A DNA stretch of 64,000 nucleotides from Halovivax asiaticus JCM 14624 (GCF_000337515.1 NZ_AOIQ01000014.1:294903-358902); one strand, 5' to 3'; shown: positions 34,754 through 44,578, numbered from the stretch's first letter. Notes: a model not told the origin generated them from the letters alone. Program-made: numbers and translations.

Positions 34754-36412
34754 ATGCGCGTGAGCACTGCGGTCGTCGACCGGCTCGCCGAGAGCGGGAT
34801 CGAGGCCGTCTTCGGGATCCCGGGGAAGCAAACGCTGCCGTTGAACGAGGCGATCGGTGGGCGCGACGACGTCCGGTTCGTCATGGCTCGCCACGAGACC
34901 GCCGTCTCGCACCAGGCGTGGGGCTACGCCGAGACCAGCGGCAAGACTGCGGCGACAGTCGTCGTTCCGGGGCCGGGTGACATGAACGCGATGAACGGGC
35001 TGAAGAACGCGTACAACGACTGTACGCCGCTGGTCCACATCGCCGTCGAGACGGAACCCGAGATCCGCGGCGGTGAGGGCATCCACGAGACGCCGCCGGA
35101 CACCTACGACAACGTCGTCAAGGAGAACGTCCTCGTCGAACGCCCGGAGGGCGCGGTCGCCGCGCTCGAGGAGGCCATCGCTATCGCCGAGACGGCCCCG
35201 ACGGGTCCCGTCCGGGTGGGCATCCCGAAGAACTTCCTCGGAAAGGATGTGGCCGTGGCCGAGCCGCCCGAGTTTTCGCGGGACGGGCCGTCCGGCGCCG
35301 CGGAGGCAGACGTCGCGGCCGCCGCGGACCTCCTCGCCGACGCCGACGAACCGGTCGTCATCGCCGGCGGCGGCGTCCGATCGGCGGACGCGAGCGTCGA
35401 TCTGGAGGCCGTCGCGACGCGACTAGACGCGCCCGTCGTGACTACATACAAGGGCAAGGGGACGATCCCGGCCGACCACCCGCTCTCGGCCGGCACGCTC
35501 TCGGGGAGCGCCCCGCCGGCACTCCTCTCCTTACTCGCCGAGGCTGACGCCGCACTCGCCGTCGGGACGAACTTCGACGCGGTCGCGACTCGCGCCTGGT
35601 CCGTCGACGTACCCGACGAGCTGGTCCACGTCACGCTCGATCCGGACGATCTGGGAACGGGCTACGAACCCGCCGTCAGCCTTCTGGCGGACGCCGCCGA
35701 CGCGCTCCCGGCCATCGGGGAGGCCCTCGCCGAGCGCGACGTCGCCGGCCCGACCGGTGCCGACGAGACGCCGGGTTCCGACCGCGCGGCGGCCGTCCGT
35801 GACGATTTCGCCGAACACATCGCCGAGCTGGAGGTGACCGACGCCCCACTCACCTCCGTCACTGCACTCGAAACGGTCCGCGACGCCCTCTCCCGCGAGA
35901 CCGTCGTCGCGGCCGACGCCGGCGGCTTCCGCGTCTGGGGACTCAACGCCTTCCCCGCCTACGGCCCGCGATCCTACGTCAACCCCGGCTCCTGGGCGAC
36001 CATGGGCACCGGCCTCCCGTCGGGGATCGGTGCGCAGGTCGCGAACCCGGACGAAGACGTCGTCGTCCTCACCGGGGACGGCGGGTTCATGATGTGCATC
36101 CACGAGATCCACACCGCCGTCGCCGAGGACCTCCCGCTCACGATCGTCGTCTTCCGCAACGAGGACTACGCGATCATCAGTGAGGAGGCCGAACGCTCCT
36201 ACGCACTCGCCGAGAGCGCCTACGGCTGGCCCGACGCGCCGATCGACTTCGTCGCGATGGCCGAGAGCATGGGGATGACGGCTCGACGCGCGGAGGGCCG
36301 GGACGCGGTGGCCGAGGCGGTCTCGGAAGCCGTTTCGGCTGACGAGCCGGTCCTCGTCGAGGTCCCGACGGACCCGCACGAACCGCAGGCCAGCGAGTGG
36401 CTCGCGGAGTGA
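34754..36412 (+). CDS. Thiamine-diphosphate-dependent enzyme, acetolactate-synthase-like
   Basis: The protein has 552 residues from ATG 34754, with a GAAATACT box about 27 bp upstream. The Glu in RHETAVSHQAWGYAE is the ThDP-activating residue. A central domain holds PVVTTYKGKGTIPADHPLSA. LTGDGGFMMCIHEIHTAVAE starts the ThDP/Mg site. The order PYR, central and PP domains is that of acetolactate synthase, benzoylformate decarboxylase and relatives. No ilvN or other isoleucine/valine gene is adjacent, so a catabolic decarboxylase or carboligase is as likely as a biosynthetic one. Confidence 0.85.
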   Translation: MRVSTAVVDRLAESGIEAVFGIPGKQTLPLNEAIGGRDDVRFVMARHETAVSHQAWGYAETSGKTAATVVVPGPGDMNAMNGLKNAYNDCTPLVHIAVETEPEIRGGEGIHETPPDTYDNVVKENVLVERPEGAVAALEEAIAIAETAPTGPVRVGIPKNFLGKDVAVAEPPEFSRDGPSGAAEADVAAAADLLADADEPVVIAGGGVRSADASVDLEAVATRLDAPVVTTYKGKGTIPADHPLSAGTLSGSAPPALLSLLAEADAALAVGTNFDAVATRAWSVDVPDELVHVTLDPDDLGTGYEPAVSLLADAADALPAIGEALAERDVAGPTGADETPGSDRAAAVRDDFAEHIAELEVTDAPLTSVTALETVRDALSRETVVAADAGGFRVWGLNAFPAYGPRSYVNPGSWATMGTGLPSGIGAQVANPDEDVVVLTGDGGFMMCIHEIHTAVAEDLPLTIVVFRNEDYAIISEEAERSYALAESAYGWPDAPIDFVAMAESMGMTARRAEGRDAVAEAVSEAVSADEPVLVEVPTDPHEPQASEWLAE

Positions 36413-36442
36413 CCGCCGAACGGAGATCGCGCACTGGCGAGT

Positions 36443-37414
36443 TTACGGTCTGATCCCGGCTACCACGTCGACGACATCGACCAGCGCGTTTCGTTTCAGG
36501 AGAGCGAATCCGAGCGCGACGAGCGAGAACCCGGCGACTGCGCCCGGGCCGATCGTCTCGCCCAGGACGAAGACGCCGGCGACCGTCGCGACGACCGGGA
36601 CGAGGTACGAGACCAGTGCTACCTCGAACGCACCGTACTTCTCGAGGATCGCGAAGTAGATCAGGAAGGCGACCGCGGTCGAGAAGACGCCGAGGTAGAG
36701 GACGGCGCCGACGGCGGTCGGGTTCGTTCCTTCGCCGACGAGGTGTTCACCCGCGACCTCGCTCGCCGCGTGGAGGACGAGTGCGCCGACGGCCATCGAC
36801 CATCCGGTCAGGGCGACGCGGTCGATTGCGGGGGAAAAGCGCTGCACGAGGACGCCGCCGAGGGCGATGCTGCACACCTGTCCGACGACGAGCAGTCGCG
36901 CCGCCGTGTCACCGGCCAGCAGCGCGCCCGGATCGGGGGAGATGACCAGCCCGACGCCGACGAATCCGATCGCGACGCCGACGACGCCGACCCTCGTCAG
37001 GTGTTCGTCGAGCAGTACGATCGCCAGCAGGGCCGTCACGATCGGGGCCAGCGATTGCAAGATGGCAGCGATGCCGCTCGGGACGGTCTGCTGGGCGACG
37101 AACAACAGGCCGTTACCGGCGACCAGAAAACAGCCGCCGGCGGCGATCGCTGCAAGGTCGTCCCGACGCGTCGGAACCCACCCGTCGATGCGAATCGCGG
37201 CGACGGCGAGCAGGAGGATCGCAGCCACGTCGTAGCGCAACCCCGCGAAGAAAAGCGGCGGTAGGGAGTCGAGACCCACGCTGATCGCGGGAAACGACAG
37301 CCCCCACAGGACAGACAGCACCAGAAAGAGCGAGACGTCGAGCGATCGTGACACGGCGACGAGTTGGGCCGGGAGTTCCAAGGCGCTGGCGGTGGCTGCA
37401 CGGATCGCCGCCAT
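36443..37414 (-). CDS. EamA-family (DMT superfamily) transporter
   Basis: The protein has 323 residues with ten predicted helices in two EamA halves: LFLVLSVLWGLSFPAISVGL opens the first and ALTGWSMAVGALVLHAASEV the second. GLVISPDPGAL and FVLGETIGPGAVAGFSLV are typical. It is probably a metabolite exporter; the substrate cannot be read from sequence. It converges with the ThDP enzyme gene and diverges from rpiA. Confidence 0.87.
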   Translation of the reverse strand: MAAIRAATASALELPAQLVAVSRSLDVSLFLVLSVLWGLSFPAISVGLDSLPPLFFAGLRYDVAAILLLAVAAIRIDGWVPTRRDDLAAIAAGGCFLVAGNGLLFVAQQTVPSGIAAILQSLAPIVTALLAIVLLDEHLTRVGVVGVAIGFVGVGLVISPDPGALLAGDTAARLLVVGQVCSIALGGVLVQRFSPAIDRVALTGWSMAVGALVLHAASEVAGEHLVGEGTNPTAVGAVLYLGVFSTAVAFLIYFAILEKYGAFEVALVSYLVPVVATVAGVFVLGETIGPGAVAGFSLVALGFALLKRNALVDVVDVVAGIRP

Positions 37415-37485
37415 CGACGCCGGCCGGTCCGTCGTCTCGCCGCGAGACGACTGGTTTTTTGCCGGTCCCCTTCCCCTAGGCGCGT

Positions 37486-38169
37486 ATGAAAGCGGGTGAC
37501 GGATCGGCCGAGGCGAAGCGCCGGGCGGGGCACGCGGCGGCCGACGCCGTCGAGGATGGGACGGTCGTCGGCCTCGGGACCGGGAGCACGGCGGCCTACG
37601 CCATCGAGGCGATCGGCCGGGCCGTCGAGAACGGCCTGGACGTCCGCGGCGTCGCGACCTCCGCGGAATCGGTCCAGTTGGCCCGCGAATGTGGGATCCC
37701 GCTGACCACGCTGGCGGCCGTCGACGGTATTGATCTCGCGATCGACGGCGCCGACCAGGTGGCCGACGGCGACCTGATCAAGGGCGGCGGGGCCGCCCAC
37801 ACGCGCGAGAAGCTGATCGACGCGGCGGCAGACCGCTTCCTCGTGGTCGTCGACGACTCGAAGCTGGCCGATCGGCTCGACTGGCCGGTCCCCGTCGCCG
37901 TCCTCCAGGGGGCCGAGTCGGTCGTTGCCGAACGGCTTCGGGAACTCGGCGGCGATCCCACGCTGCGCGAGGCCGAGCGAAAGGACGGCCCGGTCGTCAC
38001 CGACGACGGCCACCTCGTCCTCGACTGTGACTTCGGTCCGATCGACGATCCGGAGGCACTCGCGACCGACCTCTCGGCGATCCCGGGCGTCGTCGAACAC
38101 GGCCTGTTCGTCGATCTCGCCGACGAGATCTACGTCGGCAGCGCGGACGGCGTCGACGTACTGCAGTGA
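37486..38169 (+). CDS. rpiA: Ribose-5-phosphate isomerase A
   Basis: The protein has 227 residues. [17 protein letters not shown] is the phosphate-binding loop, [10 protein letters not shown] and [11 protein letters not shown] are the catalytic regions, and [11 protein letters not shown] follows. It converts ribose-5-phosphate to ribulose-5-phosphate for nucleotide precursors. Length and motifs are normal. A TTTTTT run at about 37453 lies about 30 bp before the ATG and may serve as its promoter box. Confidence 0.96.
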   Translation: MKAGDGSAEAKRRAGHAAADAVEDGTVVGLGTGSTAAYAIEAIGRAVENGLDVRGVATSAESVQLARECGIPLTTLAAVDGIDLAIDGADQVADGDLIKGGGAAHTREKLIDAAADRFLVVVDDSKLADRLDWPVPVAVLQGAESVVAERLRELGGDPTLREAERKDGPVVTDDGHLVLDCDFGPIDDPEALATDLSAIPGVVEHGLFVDLADEIYVGSADGVDVLQ

Positions 38170-38180
38170 GTTCGGGCGGC

Positions 38181-38645
38181 TTACTGTGTGACTCGTTCGA
38201 CGAGGGTGTCCGCCTGTGCGTCTCGTTCGTCCGCTTCCGTATCGCGCTGAGCGGCCAGCGCGACGACGGCCAGGTAGAGCACGCCCAGGGCCCGCGTGGC
38301 GGGGACGACCCACGACTTCAGTTTCAACTCGTGCGGATTCTCGTAGGCGAAGGACTGACTGAATCGGATCAGCGGTCGCGGTGCGAGCACGGCGAGGAGG
38401 CCGGCGATCGTGAGCGCGCCGCTGGTCACCGGCGTCCGGCGGCGGCCGCGGCGAAGTTCCCAGACGAACAGGGCGCCTTCCAGCCGGGCGAGCGCGAGCA
38501 CCTCGGAGCGCAACCGGCCGTCACCAGGATTTTCGAGCCCGATCCGTTCACAGGCGTCGATCACCGGCTGCGGGGCGACGATCTCGACGAGCCCGAACGC
38601 GATCAACACCGTTCTGGCCCCTCGCGAGAGCGGATGGCGAGCCAT
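38181..38645 (-). CDS. Haloarchaeal membrane protein, unknown function
   Basis: The protein has 154 residues from ATG 38645 (MARHPLSRGARTVLIAFGLV). About three hydrophobic segments are present (RTVLIAFGLVEIVAPQPVID, TIAGLLAVLAPRPLIRF and ALGVLYLAVVALAAQ), with two related halves around APQPVIDACERIG and APRPLIRFSQSFA, suggesting an internal duplication. No family is named. It converges with rpiA with an 11-nt gap. Confidence 0.65.
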   Translation of the reverse strand: MARHPLSRGARTVLIAFGLVEIVAPQPVIDACERIGLENPGDGRLRSEVLALARLEGALFVWELRRGRRRTPVTSGALTIAGLLAVLAPRPLIRFSQSFAYENPHELKLKSWVVPATRALGVLYLAVVALAAQRDTEADERDAQADTLVERVTQ

Positions 38646-38754
38646 ACGCCGCGGTACCACGACCCGCGCGAAAAAGCCCGACCACGGAAACGCCCCTACG
38701 GAACACCGTCCGAACGGATCGGCTAAACTACCGTGATTTCCGCCTCTTGTCTGC

Positions 38755-40220
38755 TTGACATCCTCCCCGCCCTGAAGGGCGAGGATTCCCGAGCGTTGGG
38801 ATATTACGGTTCGCAACCCGCCTGTTCGCTCGGTGCGAAACGCCCCGAGGTTTGATTGAACAGGTAGGCTACTGGCCGTGCCAAACGGCCGTTACTCATA
38901 TCCTCGGTTGGAGGATTCTGAGTTATCTTTCTGCGAATGTTCACCGCACCATTCACGTCTGCGTTCATCGTCGCACCGCACGACTTACAGACGTACAGGC
39001 CACGCTCCACACGATTCGCGTCACGCTTCCGACCACAACACGAGCACGTCTTCGACGTGTCTCGCTCGTCCTTTCGGTCAACGAGGATGCCGTGTTCCTC
39101 CGCCTTGTATTCGAGCAGACTGGTGAAGCGGTCGAACTCCCACCCGTGGAGCTTCTTGTTCCCACTACGCCCCCAGTTGCGAGAGTCGCCGTTCGCATCC
39201 GCTCGAATCTCCCTCAAGTCACCGATTGCGATACGACCAATCCCGTGGTCGATACACCGCTCAACGATGTGTTTGGTGAGAGAGTGCAGGAAATGGTCTT
39301 TCCGACGCGAGAGTTTCTGTCGGGTACGAAGGGCACGGCGGGAGGGGCCGTTCTCGCCTTCGGTATCGTACTCGTCTCGCGTGTAGTAGTGCTTGTCCTG
39401 TTTCAGCACGTTCCCCGGATACAACGCAGCGTTACCATCATCGTAAGCGATCGCGAGGTAGTTGCTAATCCCGAGGTCGATGCCCGCCGTATTATCACCG
39501 GGTGCGTCCTCGACGGCGATTTTGACGTTGCAGACGAGGTGGAGTTCCCAGCGGTTGCCGTTCCACACGGCTCTGACCTGCTGGATATTCTCCACGGTCA
39601 CGTCGGGCCGAGTTTCGTACTCCGCGAGGATGAAGTCTGAACGGTGCTGTTTGAGGTTGAAACCCTTACTCAGGCGGAGTTGACTGTGCTTAGAATCGTG
39701 TTTGATGCCCATTTGCTTCCACGTCACGGTGGAACGTGGATGGGTGTCACCTCGCTTGCGGTAGCCAGGCGGATTCGCGTCTGTGTCACCGTTCTTGCGC
39801 TTTTTGAACCAACCGTTGAACGCCTCAGCGAGTTCTTCGAGAACACGCTGACTTGACTGCGAATGCAGGTCACTATAGCGTTCGTGATCTTTTAATTCGC
39901 GCTTGAGGTCGTCTTCAGACGGAATCTCGCCGGTATCGTCCCACTCTTGTTGGGTGTGGTAGCGGGCGACGTTCCACAGTTTCGATGCTGAGTGCCCGCA
40001 CTCGTCGAGGTCGTCACTCACTTGGGTGTGGTTGACGATTTTCGCTCGATAGGTCCGGGTTGTCTCCAGCATCGAACTGTGCTCATAAGTACTTATTAAT
40101 ATAGGAATATTAAAAGTAACGACTGGGCGTGGAATATCCGGCGAAGCTATCGAGCGTGGGTAGGGTAGGGCCTGTCGGCTGTATCCTCGCCCTTTGGGGC
40201 GAGGTTTTAGCCTCGCAAAT
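38755..40220 (-). mobile_element. IS200/IS605-type element carrying only tnpB (IS1341-like)
   Basis: The element is bounded by hairpins. At the tnpB 3' side, CCTCCCCGCCCTGAAGGGCGAGG is centred on about 38773; at the 5' side, CCTCGCCC, TTTG and GGGCGAGG lie near 40185-40204. Exact ends are not resolved. No Y1 transposase (TnpA) gene is present, so movement would need one in trans. The 3' hairpin region is where the guide RNA of TnpB systems would end. The element sits between the 38181 gene and fni and disrupts no visible gene. Confidence 0.8.
38804..40072 (-). CDS. tnpB: TnpB, RuvC-like RNA-guided nuclease, active-site Glu replaced
   Basis: The protein has 422 residues from ATG 40072 (MLETTRTYRAKIVNHTQVSD); longer upstream frames run into the element's end hairpin. 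Asp199 in AGIDLGISN and Asp372 in MNADVNGAVNIRR are the first and last RuvC residues. The zinc ribbon is Cys343/346 and Cys362/365. In the middle motif RIAIGDLREIR the position normally held by Glu (as in IVVEDL) is Gly284. Other haloarchaeal TnpBs may share this form, so it could be lineage-specific, with Glu287 taking over, or the nuclease could be weak or inactive. Confidence 0.92.
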   Translation of the reverse strand: MLETTRTYRAKIVNHTQVSDDLDECGHSASKLWNVARYHTQQEWDDTGEIPSEDDLKRELKDHERYSDLHSQSSQRVLEELAEAFNGWFKKRKNGDTDANPPGYRKRGDTHPRSTVTWKQMGIKHDSKHSQLRLSKGFNLKQHRSDFILAEYETRPDVTVENIQQVRAVWNGNRWELHLVCNVKIAVEDAPGDNTAGIDLGISNYLAIAYDDGNAALYPGNVLKQDKHYYTRDEYDTEGENGPSRRALRTRQKLSRRKDHFLHSLTKHIVERCIDHGIGRIAIGDLREIRADANGDSRNWGRSGNKKLHGWEFDRFTSLLEYKAEEHGILVDRKDERDTSKTCSCCGRKRDANRVERGLYVCKSCGATMNADVNGAVNIRRKITQNPPTEDMSNGRLARPVAYLFNQTSGRFAPSEQAGCEP

Positions 40221-40286
40221 TCCATAATCATCGGTTTGGCACCGAAACGAACGGTTTTTGCCGGGTTGTACCGATCGGTGGGCTAG

Positions 40287-41348
40287 ATGCCCGAGACAGC
40301 CGATCGAAAGGACGACCACATTCGGATCATCGAAGAAGAAGACGTCGAGACGAGCGGGACCGGCTTCGCCGACGTGGAACTGGTGCATGAGGCGCTGCCG
40401 GAGATCCACCGCGACGAGATCGACCAGTCTGTCACGCTGTTCGGGCACGAACTGTCGGCGCCGATCGTCATCGAGAGCATGACGGGCGGCCACCCGAACA
40501 CGACGGCGCTCAACCGTAACCTGGCCGCGGCCGCCCAGGAGACGGGAATCGCGATGGGCGTCGGCAGCCAGCGCGCCGGTCTCGAACTCGACGACCCCGA
40601 CCTGCTCGAATCGTACACCGTCGTGCGCGACGTCGCCCCGGATGCCGTTCTCTACGGCAACATCGGTGCGGCTCAGCTCGACGAGTACGGCGTGGCCGAG
40701 GTCGAACGCGCCGTCGAGATGATCGACGCCGACGCGATGGCGATCCACCTCAACTTCCTTCAGGAGGCTGTCCAGCCGGAGGGTGACGTCGACGCACGCG
40801 GCTGTCTCGAGGCGATCGAGCGGGTTGCCGAGGGGCTCTCCGTGCCCGTCGTCGTCAAAGAGACCGGCAACGGTATCTCGGGGAAGACGGCCGAGCGACT
40901 CACCGATGCCGGTGTCGACGCCATCGACGTCGCCGGGCGGGGCGGCACGACCTGGTCCGGCATCGAGGCCTACCGCGCCAGGGCTGTGGGCGCGGATCGG
41001 CAGGCAGCGGTCGGCGAGCGATTCCGGCGCTGGGGCCTGCCGACGGCCGTCAGCACGATCGAGGCGGCCGACGTCCACGACTGCGTGATCGCCAGCGGTG
41101 GCGTTCGTTCCGGTCTCGACATCGCGAAGGCGATCACGCTCGGCGCCCGGGCTGGCGGACTCGCGAAACCGTTCCTTGGACCGGCGGCCGAGGGGACTGA
41201 CGCCGTCGTCGACCTGATCGAGACGCTGCAACTGGAACTCGAGACCGCGATGTTCGTCACGGGCTCGCAGCAGGTGGCGGATCTCCGGACGGCGGAGCAC
41301 GTCGTGCTCGGTCGAACGAAGACGTACCTGTCCGAACGCGCGCCGTGA
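40287..41348 (+). CDS. fni: Isopentenyl-diphosphate delta-isomerase, type 2
   Basis: The protein has 353 residues. [55 protein letters not shown] and [19 protein letters not shown] are the FMN- and substrate-binding motifs of type 2 IPP isomerase. It interconverts IPP and DMAPP to supply archaeal isoprenoid lipids, including the dolichol carriers used in glycan assembly. A TTTTTG box near 40254 is about 30 bp upstream. The IS end lies about 60 bp away without touching the gene. Confidence 0.95.
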   Translation: MPETADRKDDHIRIIEEEDVETSGTGFADVELVHEALPEIHRDEIDQSVTLFGHELSAPIVIESMTGGHPNTTALNRNLAAAAQETGIAMGVGSQRAGLELDDPDLLESYTVVRDVAPDAVLYGNIGAAQLDEYGVAEVERAVEMIDADAMAIHLNFLQEAVQPEGDVDARGCLEAIERVAEGLSVPVVVKETGNGISGKTAERLTDAGVDAIDVAGRGGTTWSGIEAYRARAVGADRQAAVGERFRRWGLPTAVSTIEAADVHDCVIASGGVRSGLDIAKAITLGARAGGLAKPFLGPAAEGTDAVVDLIETLQLELETAMFVTGSQQVADLRTAEHVVLGRTKTYLSERAP

Positions 41349-41602
41349 GCAGGTCGGCTCACCCGTGCGAACTCACCCCCTGCGCGCGATCTCCCTCCTA
41401 TCTAATCTGCCAACCAAAATCGATCGCCGTCCGCCGATCGACCGGTGGCTCGATCGGCAGTTGACTTCATTCTTCGAAGCGTTGAACCGATACAGGGGCT
41501 ACTGATCCCGCCTCAATCCCTCCTTGAACTTGTTATCTGAATACTTTAATTCGGACAGTGGGGAATATTTATAACCCTCTCTCCTGTCGTCTCCGCCGGA
41601 GC

Positions 41603-42976
41603 ATGGGATCGCGAACCGAGGGCGACGACGGGCCGATTCGGCGCACCGACTCGCTGGAGGCGTTGCTCCAGGCGACCGATCGGGACACGGAGGAGATCGT
41701 CGAGGCGCTCCGTGAGAGCGGCCCGCGACGGCACGTCTCCGAGTCGAGCGTCGACGAGGTCCTCGAGACGGCTTCGCGCCCGCAGGCTGCGGACGACGAT
41801 GCGTTCGCGCTCTCCGGCGGTCCCACACGTACGATTTCGACGACCGGTATCGACGAGGTGTTCGAGACACTGGAATCGGAGGCACCACCGCTCTCGACGG
41901 CCTCGGCTCGCGACGCCGCGTCACAATCGGCCACCGAACCCGACGCCTCGACGACTGCGAATGAGTCCGAATCGACCAGCGAACCTGCCGACGCGGCTGG
42001 TGAGTCTACTACTCCCTCGCTCGCCGAAGTGGACGGCCAGCAGCACGCGGAGGCGACGACGGTCGCGTCGCTCTCCGGTGGCGGCCCACGACGGACGGTC
42101 TCCGAGCAGAGCGTCGACGACATCCTCTCGCTGCTCGACGACGAGGAGCCGGATACGACCGATTCGGACGCGGCTGCCGCCGATCTCAGACCGGACGACG
42201 CCGGCGACGCGCTGGCATCGTTACTCGCCGACGCCGAGCCACCAACTGGGTCGACCGAACCGTCGAGCGAGTGCGATGAACCGGAGCGATCACAGGCGAC
42301 GGACGAGGCGTCGGTGAGCGTCGAACCGTCGAACACGGTAGATGCCGCCGTCTCGGCCCTCGAAACGCACGCTCCGGGCGACGGCGGTGATATCGCCGAG
42401 TCGAATCACGGCGCCGACGATTCCCGTGCGGAAGCGACCGACTGCTCGTTCGAGTGGGGTCCACACGAAACGGGGGACGAAGCCGACGTGTCCGACGCGA
42501 ATCCGGGACCGGTTACCACCGAACAGCCACCGACACCCGACGATGCAGGGGCGCTCGTCACCCGGGCCGAACTCGAAGAGATCGCCGCGCTCGTCTCGGA
42601 ACCCGAATCGACGCCGACTCGTCCCGACTCGGCCGAAGCGGCAACGGGCCACTCCGCCTCGGCCGAGCCGAGAACGGTCGGCCCGGCCCGTAGTGGGGAA
42701 GCGAGCGGGGTGACGGACGAGGCCACAGGGGCCCCGTCGAGTCCGTCAACCGTCGTGGTCAGTGTCGATACGGTCCTCGCCCCGACGGCCGAGCAGTCCG
42801 GTGATCGCAACTCCGTGGTGACCGACCGGCGCCGTCGATCGGCGTCGACCGAATCGCCTGCCAGTTCGGCGACTGGAGAACGAGGGACCGAGGAACGTGG
42901 ACGGGAACCCGCCAACACGAGTGGACCGCTTCGATCGCTCTGGCGTCGCCTCCGAAAGTGGGTGACTCGGCGCTAA
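41603..42976 (+). CDS. Acidic disordered protein with repeated GPxR...VDE motifs and a basic C-terminal helix
   Basis: The protein has 457 residues from ATG 41603, placed by an ATTTATAA box at 41565-41572; the open frame before it would overlap that box. Most of the chain is Asp/Glu/Ser/Thr/Ala-rich and probably unfolded. Three related motifs occur: GPRRHVSESSVDEVLETA (40-57), GPTRTISTTGIDEVFETL (73-90) and GPRRTVSEQSVDDILSLL (161-178); GPIRRTDSLEALLQA near 11-25 may be a fourth. The end, PLRSLWRRLRKWVTRR, is a basic amphipathic helix. A scaffold or adaptor that binds partners through the motifs is inferred. No family is recognised. Confidence 0.75.
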   Translation: MGSRTEGDDGPIRRTDSLEALLQATDRDTEEIVEALRESGPRRHVSESSVDEVLETASRPQAADDDAFALSGGPTRTISTTGIDEVFETLESEAPPLSTASARDAASQSATEPDASTTANESESTSEPADAAGESTTPSLAEVDGQQHAEATTVASLSGGGPRRTVSEQSVDDILSLLDDEEPDTTDSDAAAADLRPDDAGDALASLLADAEPPTGSTEPSSECDEPERSQATDEASVSVEPSNTVDAAVSALETHAPGDGGDIAESNHGADDSRAEATDCSFEWGPHETGDEADVSDANPGPVTTEQPPTPDDAGALVTRAELEEIAALVSEPESTPTRPDSAEAATGHSASAEPRTVGPARSGEASGVTDEATGAPSSPSTVVVSVDTVLAPTAEQSGDRNSVVTDRRRRSASTESPASSATGERGTEERGREPANTSGPLRSLWRRLRKWVTRR

Positions 42977-43128
42977 CTGATCGAGTGGGCCTCCCTATTC
43001 GAGTGGCTGCTACCCGGTCGATTGGACGAGTGCACACTAACTGGCCGAGCCGAGGCTACCGGGGAAAAATACGCGTCCACCGCCCGTCGCTCGGGAGTCG
43101 GTGAACGGAAAACGCAGTCGAAGTGACC

Positions 43129-43296
43129 TTACAGGTCGCGCGGCTGGACGGTCTTTCGGTCGTTCGCTTCGGCACGTCGTGCGGCGTCGTCGAGGAGGGC
43201 TTCGACTTCCTCGTCGAGTGCGTCGTAGAAGTCCGAGGCGACGTTCTTGTCATCGAGCGCTTCCTTCACTGCGGCCTTGACGATAAGGTCTGCCAT
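43129..43296 (-). CDS. DUF1931-like small protein
   Basis: The protein has 55 residues: MADLIVKAAVKEALDDKNVA, then SDFYDALDEEVEALLDDAAR and RAEANDRKTVQPRDL. It resembles short haloarchaeal DUF1931 proteins, which have a histone-fold-like pattern, and the closing RAEANDRKTVQPRDL is histone-like. A CTTATAAG box at 43322-43329 is about 30 bp upstream, so the mRNA is leaderless. A DNA-binding or architectural role is suggested by the fold only. Confidence 0.85.
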   Translation of the reverse strand: MADLIVKAAVKEALDDKNVASDFYDALDEEVEALLDDAARRAEANDRKTVQPRDL

Positions 43297-43583
43297 ACGG
43301 TTATCCCGTTCTGCGCACCCCCTTATAAGCGTTCTGTTTAATACACGCTATAGCGCCCCTGAGGATGGCACGAGCGGGTGTCTGGGGGCACGTTTCCACC
43401 GAAACCTATATGATGGATGAGGAATGCAGCCGAGTCTTGGCCCGTCACGTCGCGTGTCGACTCCTCGCGCGCGCTCTGGCCCGTGCACCGCCGAGCGAGG
43501 GATCGGTGCATCCGTCCACTCGACGAGCCGGGGCTCGCGATTCCGGACGGGAGGCTTTTGTCGATCCGCTCGAACGCCAGCGT
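43297..43583. other. Promoter and hairpin-rich leader region before the GIY-YIG gene
   Basis: CGAAACCTATATG at 43400-43412 looks like a BRE and TATA box, giving a start near 43435 and a leader of about 150 nt. That leader has a 6-bp stem (CCGTCC with GGACGG, about 43513-43551) around CGAGCC, GG, GGCTCG. GC content makes chance hairpins common, so no RNA gene is claimed. Confidence 0.4.
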
Positions 43584-43832
43584 ATGTCCCGGCACGTCGT
43601 CTACGTCCTCCACTGCGCCGACGGGACGCTCTATACCGGATACACGACGGATCTCGAGCGTCGCGTCGACGAGCACAACGCCGGCGAGGGGGCGAAGTAC
43701 ACGCGTTCGCGGACGCCCGTCGAGGTCGTCCACGTCGAGCGATTCGACTCGCGATCGGCGGCGATGTCCCGAGAGTACGAGATCAAACAGTATTCGCGAC
43801 GCCGGAAAGAGCGCCTCGTCGGGTTCTCGTAG
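43584..43832 (+). CDS. GIY-YIG domain protein (YhbQ-like)
   Basis: The protein has 82 residues from ATG 43584. [20 protein letters not shown] contains the GIY-YIG equivalents (VYV and YTG), then [20 protein letters not shown] with the conserved Arg and the His-Asn pair, and a Glu in REYEIKQ. Length fits stand-alone UPF0213/YhbQ proteins, linked to DNA repair or nucleic-acid cleavage. The open frame before this ATG is low quality. Confidence 0.88.
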   Translation: MSRHVVYVLHCADGTLYTGYTTDLERRVDEHNAGEGAKYTRSRTPVEVVHVERFDSRSAAMSREYEIKQYSRRRKERLVGFS

Positions 43833-43874
43833 ACGCGAGAGACGCTCGTCCGCTCGTCGATTCGACGTGTGTCG

Positions 43875-44462
43875 TCAGTCGTCGGCGGCGGTCGGCTGGA
43901 CACAGTGCTCGTCGATGAACGCGTACTCGACGAGTCGTTCGCCGAGCGTCTCGACGCGTTCTTCGAGCGCCGCGTCGCGGAACGCACGGCCGTCGATGGC
44001 GTCCGGCGCGGCGACGAAGGCGTCGCTCGCGTTCCTGATCCCGACCTGGTGCGGCAGGGTCCAGCCGTGGACGCCGCGGACCGTCGATCGCATATGTTCG
44101 AGCGTCGAGCCGTAACTCCCGCCGCCGGCGGTGGCGAGCAGGCCGACGGTAGTGTCTTCGTACTCGTCCCACCCGCAGTAGTCGTGGAAATTCTTCAGTG
44201 CGCCCGAGTACGAACCATGATAGACGGGCGTGCCGAGCGCGACGGCGTCGGCGTCGCGGACGTGTCGGCAGGCGTTCTCGGCGTCGTCCTGCTGGTCGAC
44301 GTTTGGGTCGTAGACGGGCAGGTCGTACTCACGGAGGTCGAGGAGGTGGGTCTCGGCGCCGGCGTTGGCAGCCGCCTGGAGGACGTATCGGAGGGCGGTT
44401 CGCGTGTAGCTGTCCTCGCGAAGGCTGCCGACCACCGCCAGCACGGTCGGTGTACGAGTCAT
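43875..44462 (-). CDS. NADPH-dependent FMN reductase family protein
   Basis: The protein has 195 residues. VLAVVGSLREDSYTRTALRY is the FMN phosphate loop, and GTPVYHGSYSGALKNFHDYC is the second flavin region. It has a flavodoxin-like fold and probably reduces FMN, quinones or related acceptors with NAD(P)H. It converges with the GIY-YIG gene and diverges from the methyltransferase. Confidence 0.9.
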   Translation of the reverse strand: MTRTPTVLAVVGSLREDSYTRTALRYVLQAAANAGAETHLLDLREYDLPVYDPNVDQQDDAENACRHVRDADAVALGTPVYHGSYSGALKNFHDYCGWDEYEDTTVGLLATAGGGSYGSTLEHMRSTVRGVHGWTLPHQVGIRNASDAFVAAPDAIDGRAFRDAALEERVETLGERLVEYAFIDEHCVQPTAADD

Positions 44463-44578
44463 GGGGCCCGTTCGACGGCGAATCGTATAGACGCGTCGTC
44501 TTTGCGATCGGTTCGCGTCGCCGCGTTCTTCGCCGAAGAACCCTCACTTTTTTGTCCATTACCCGTCTCGTCCTCCCA

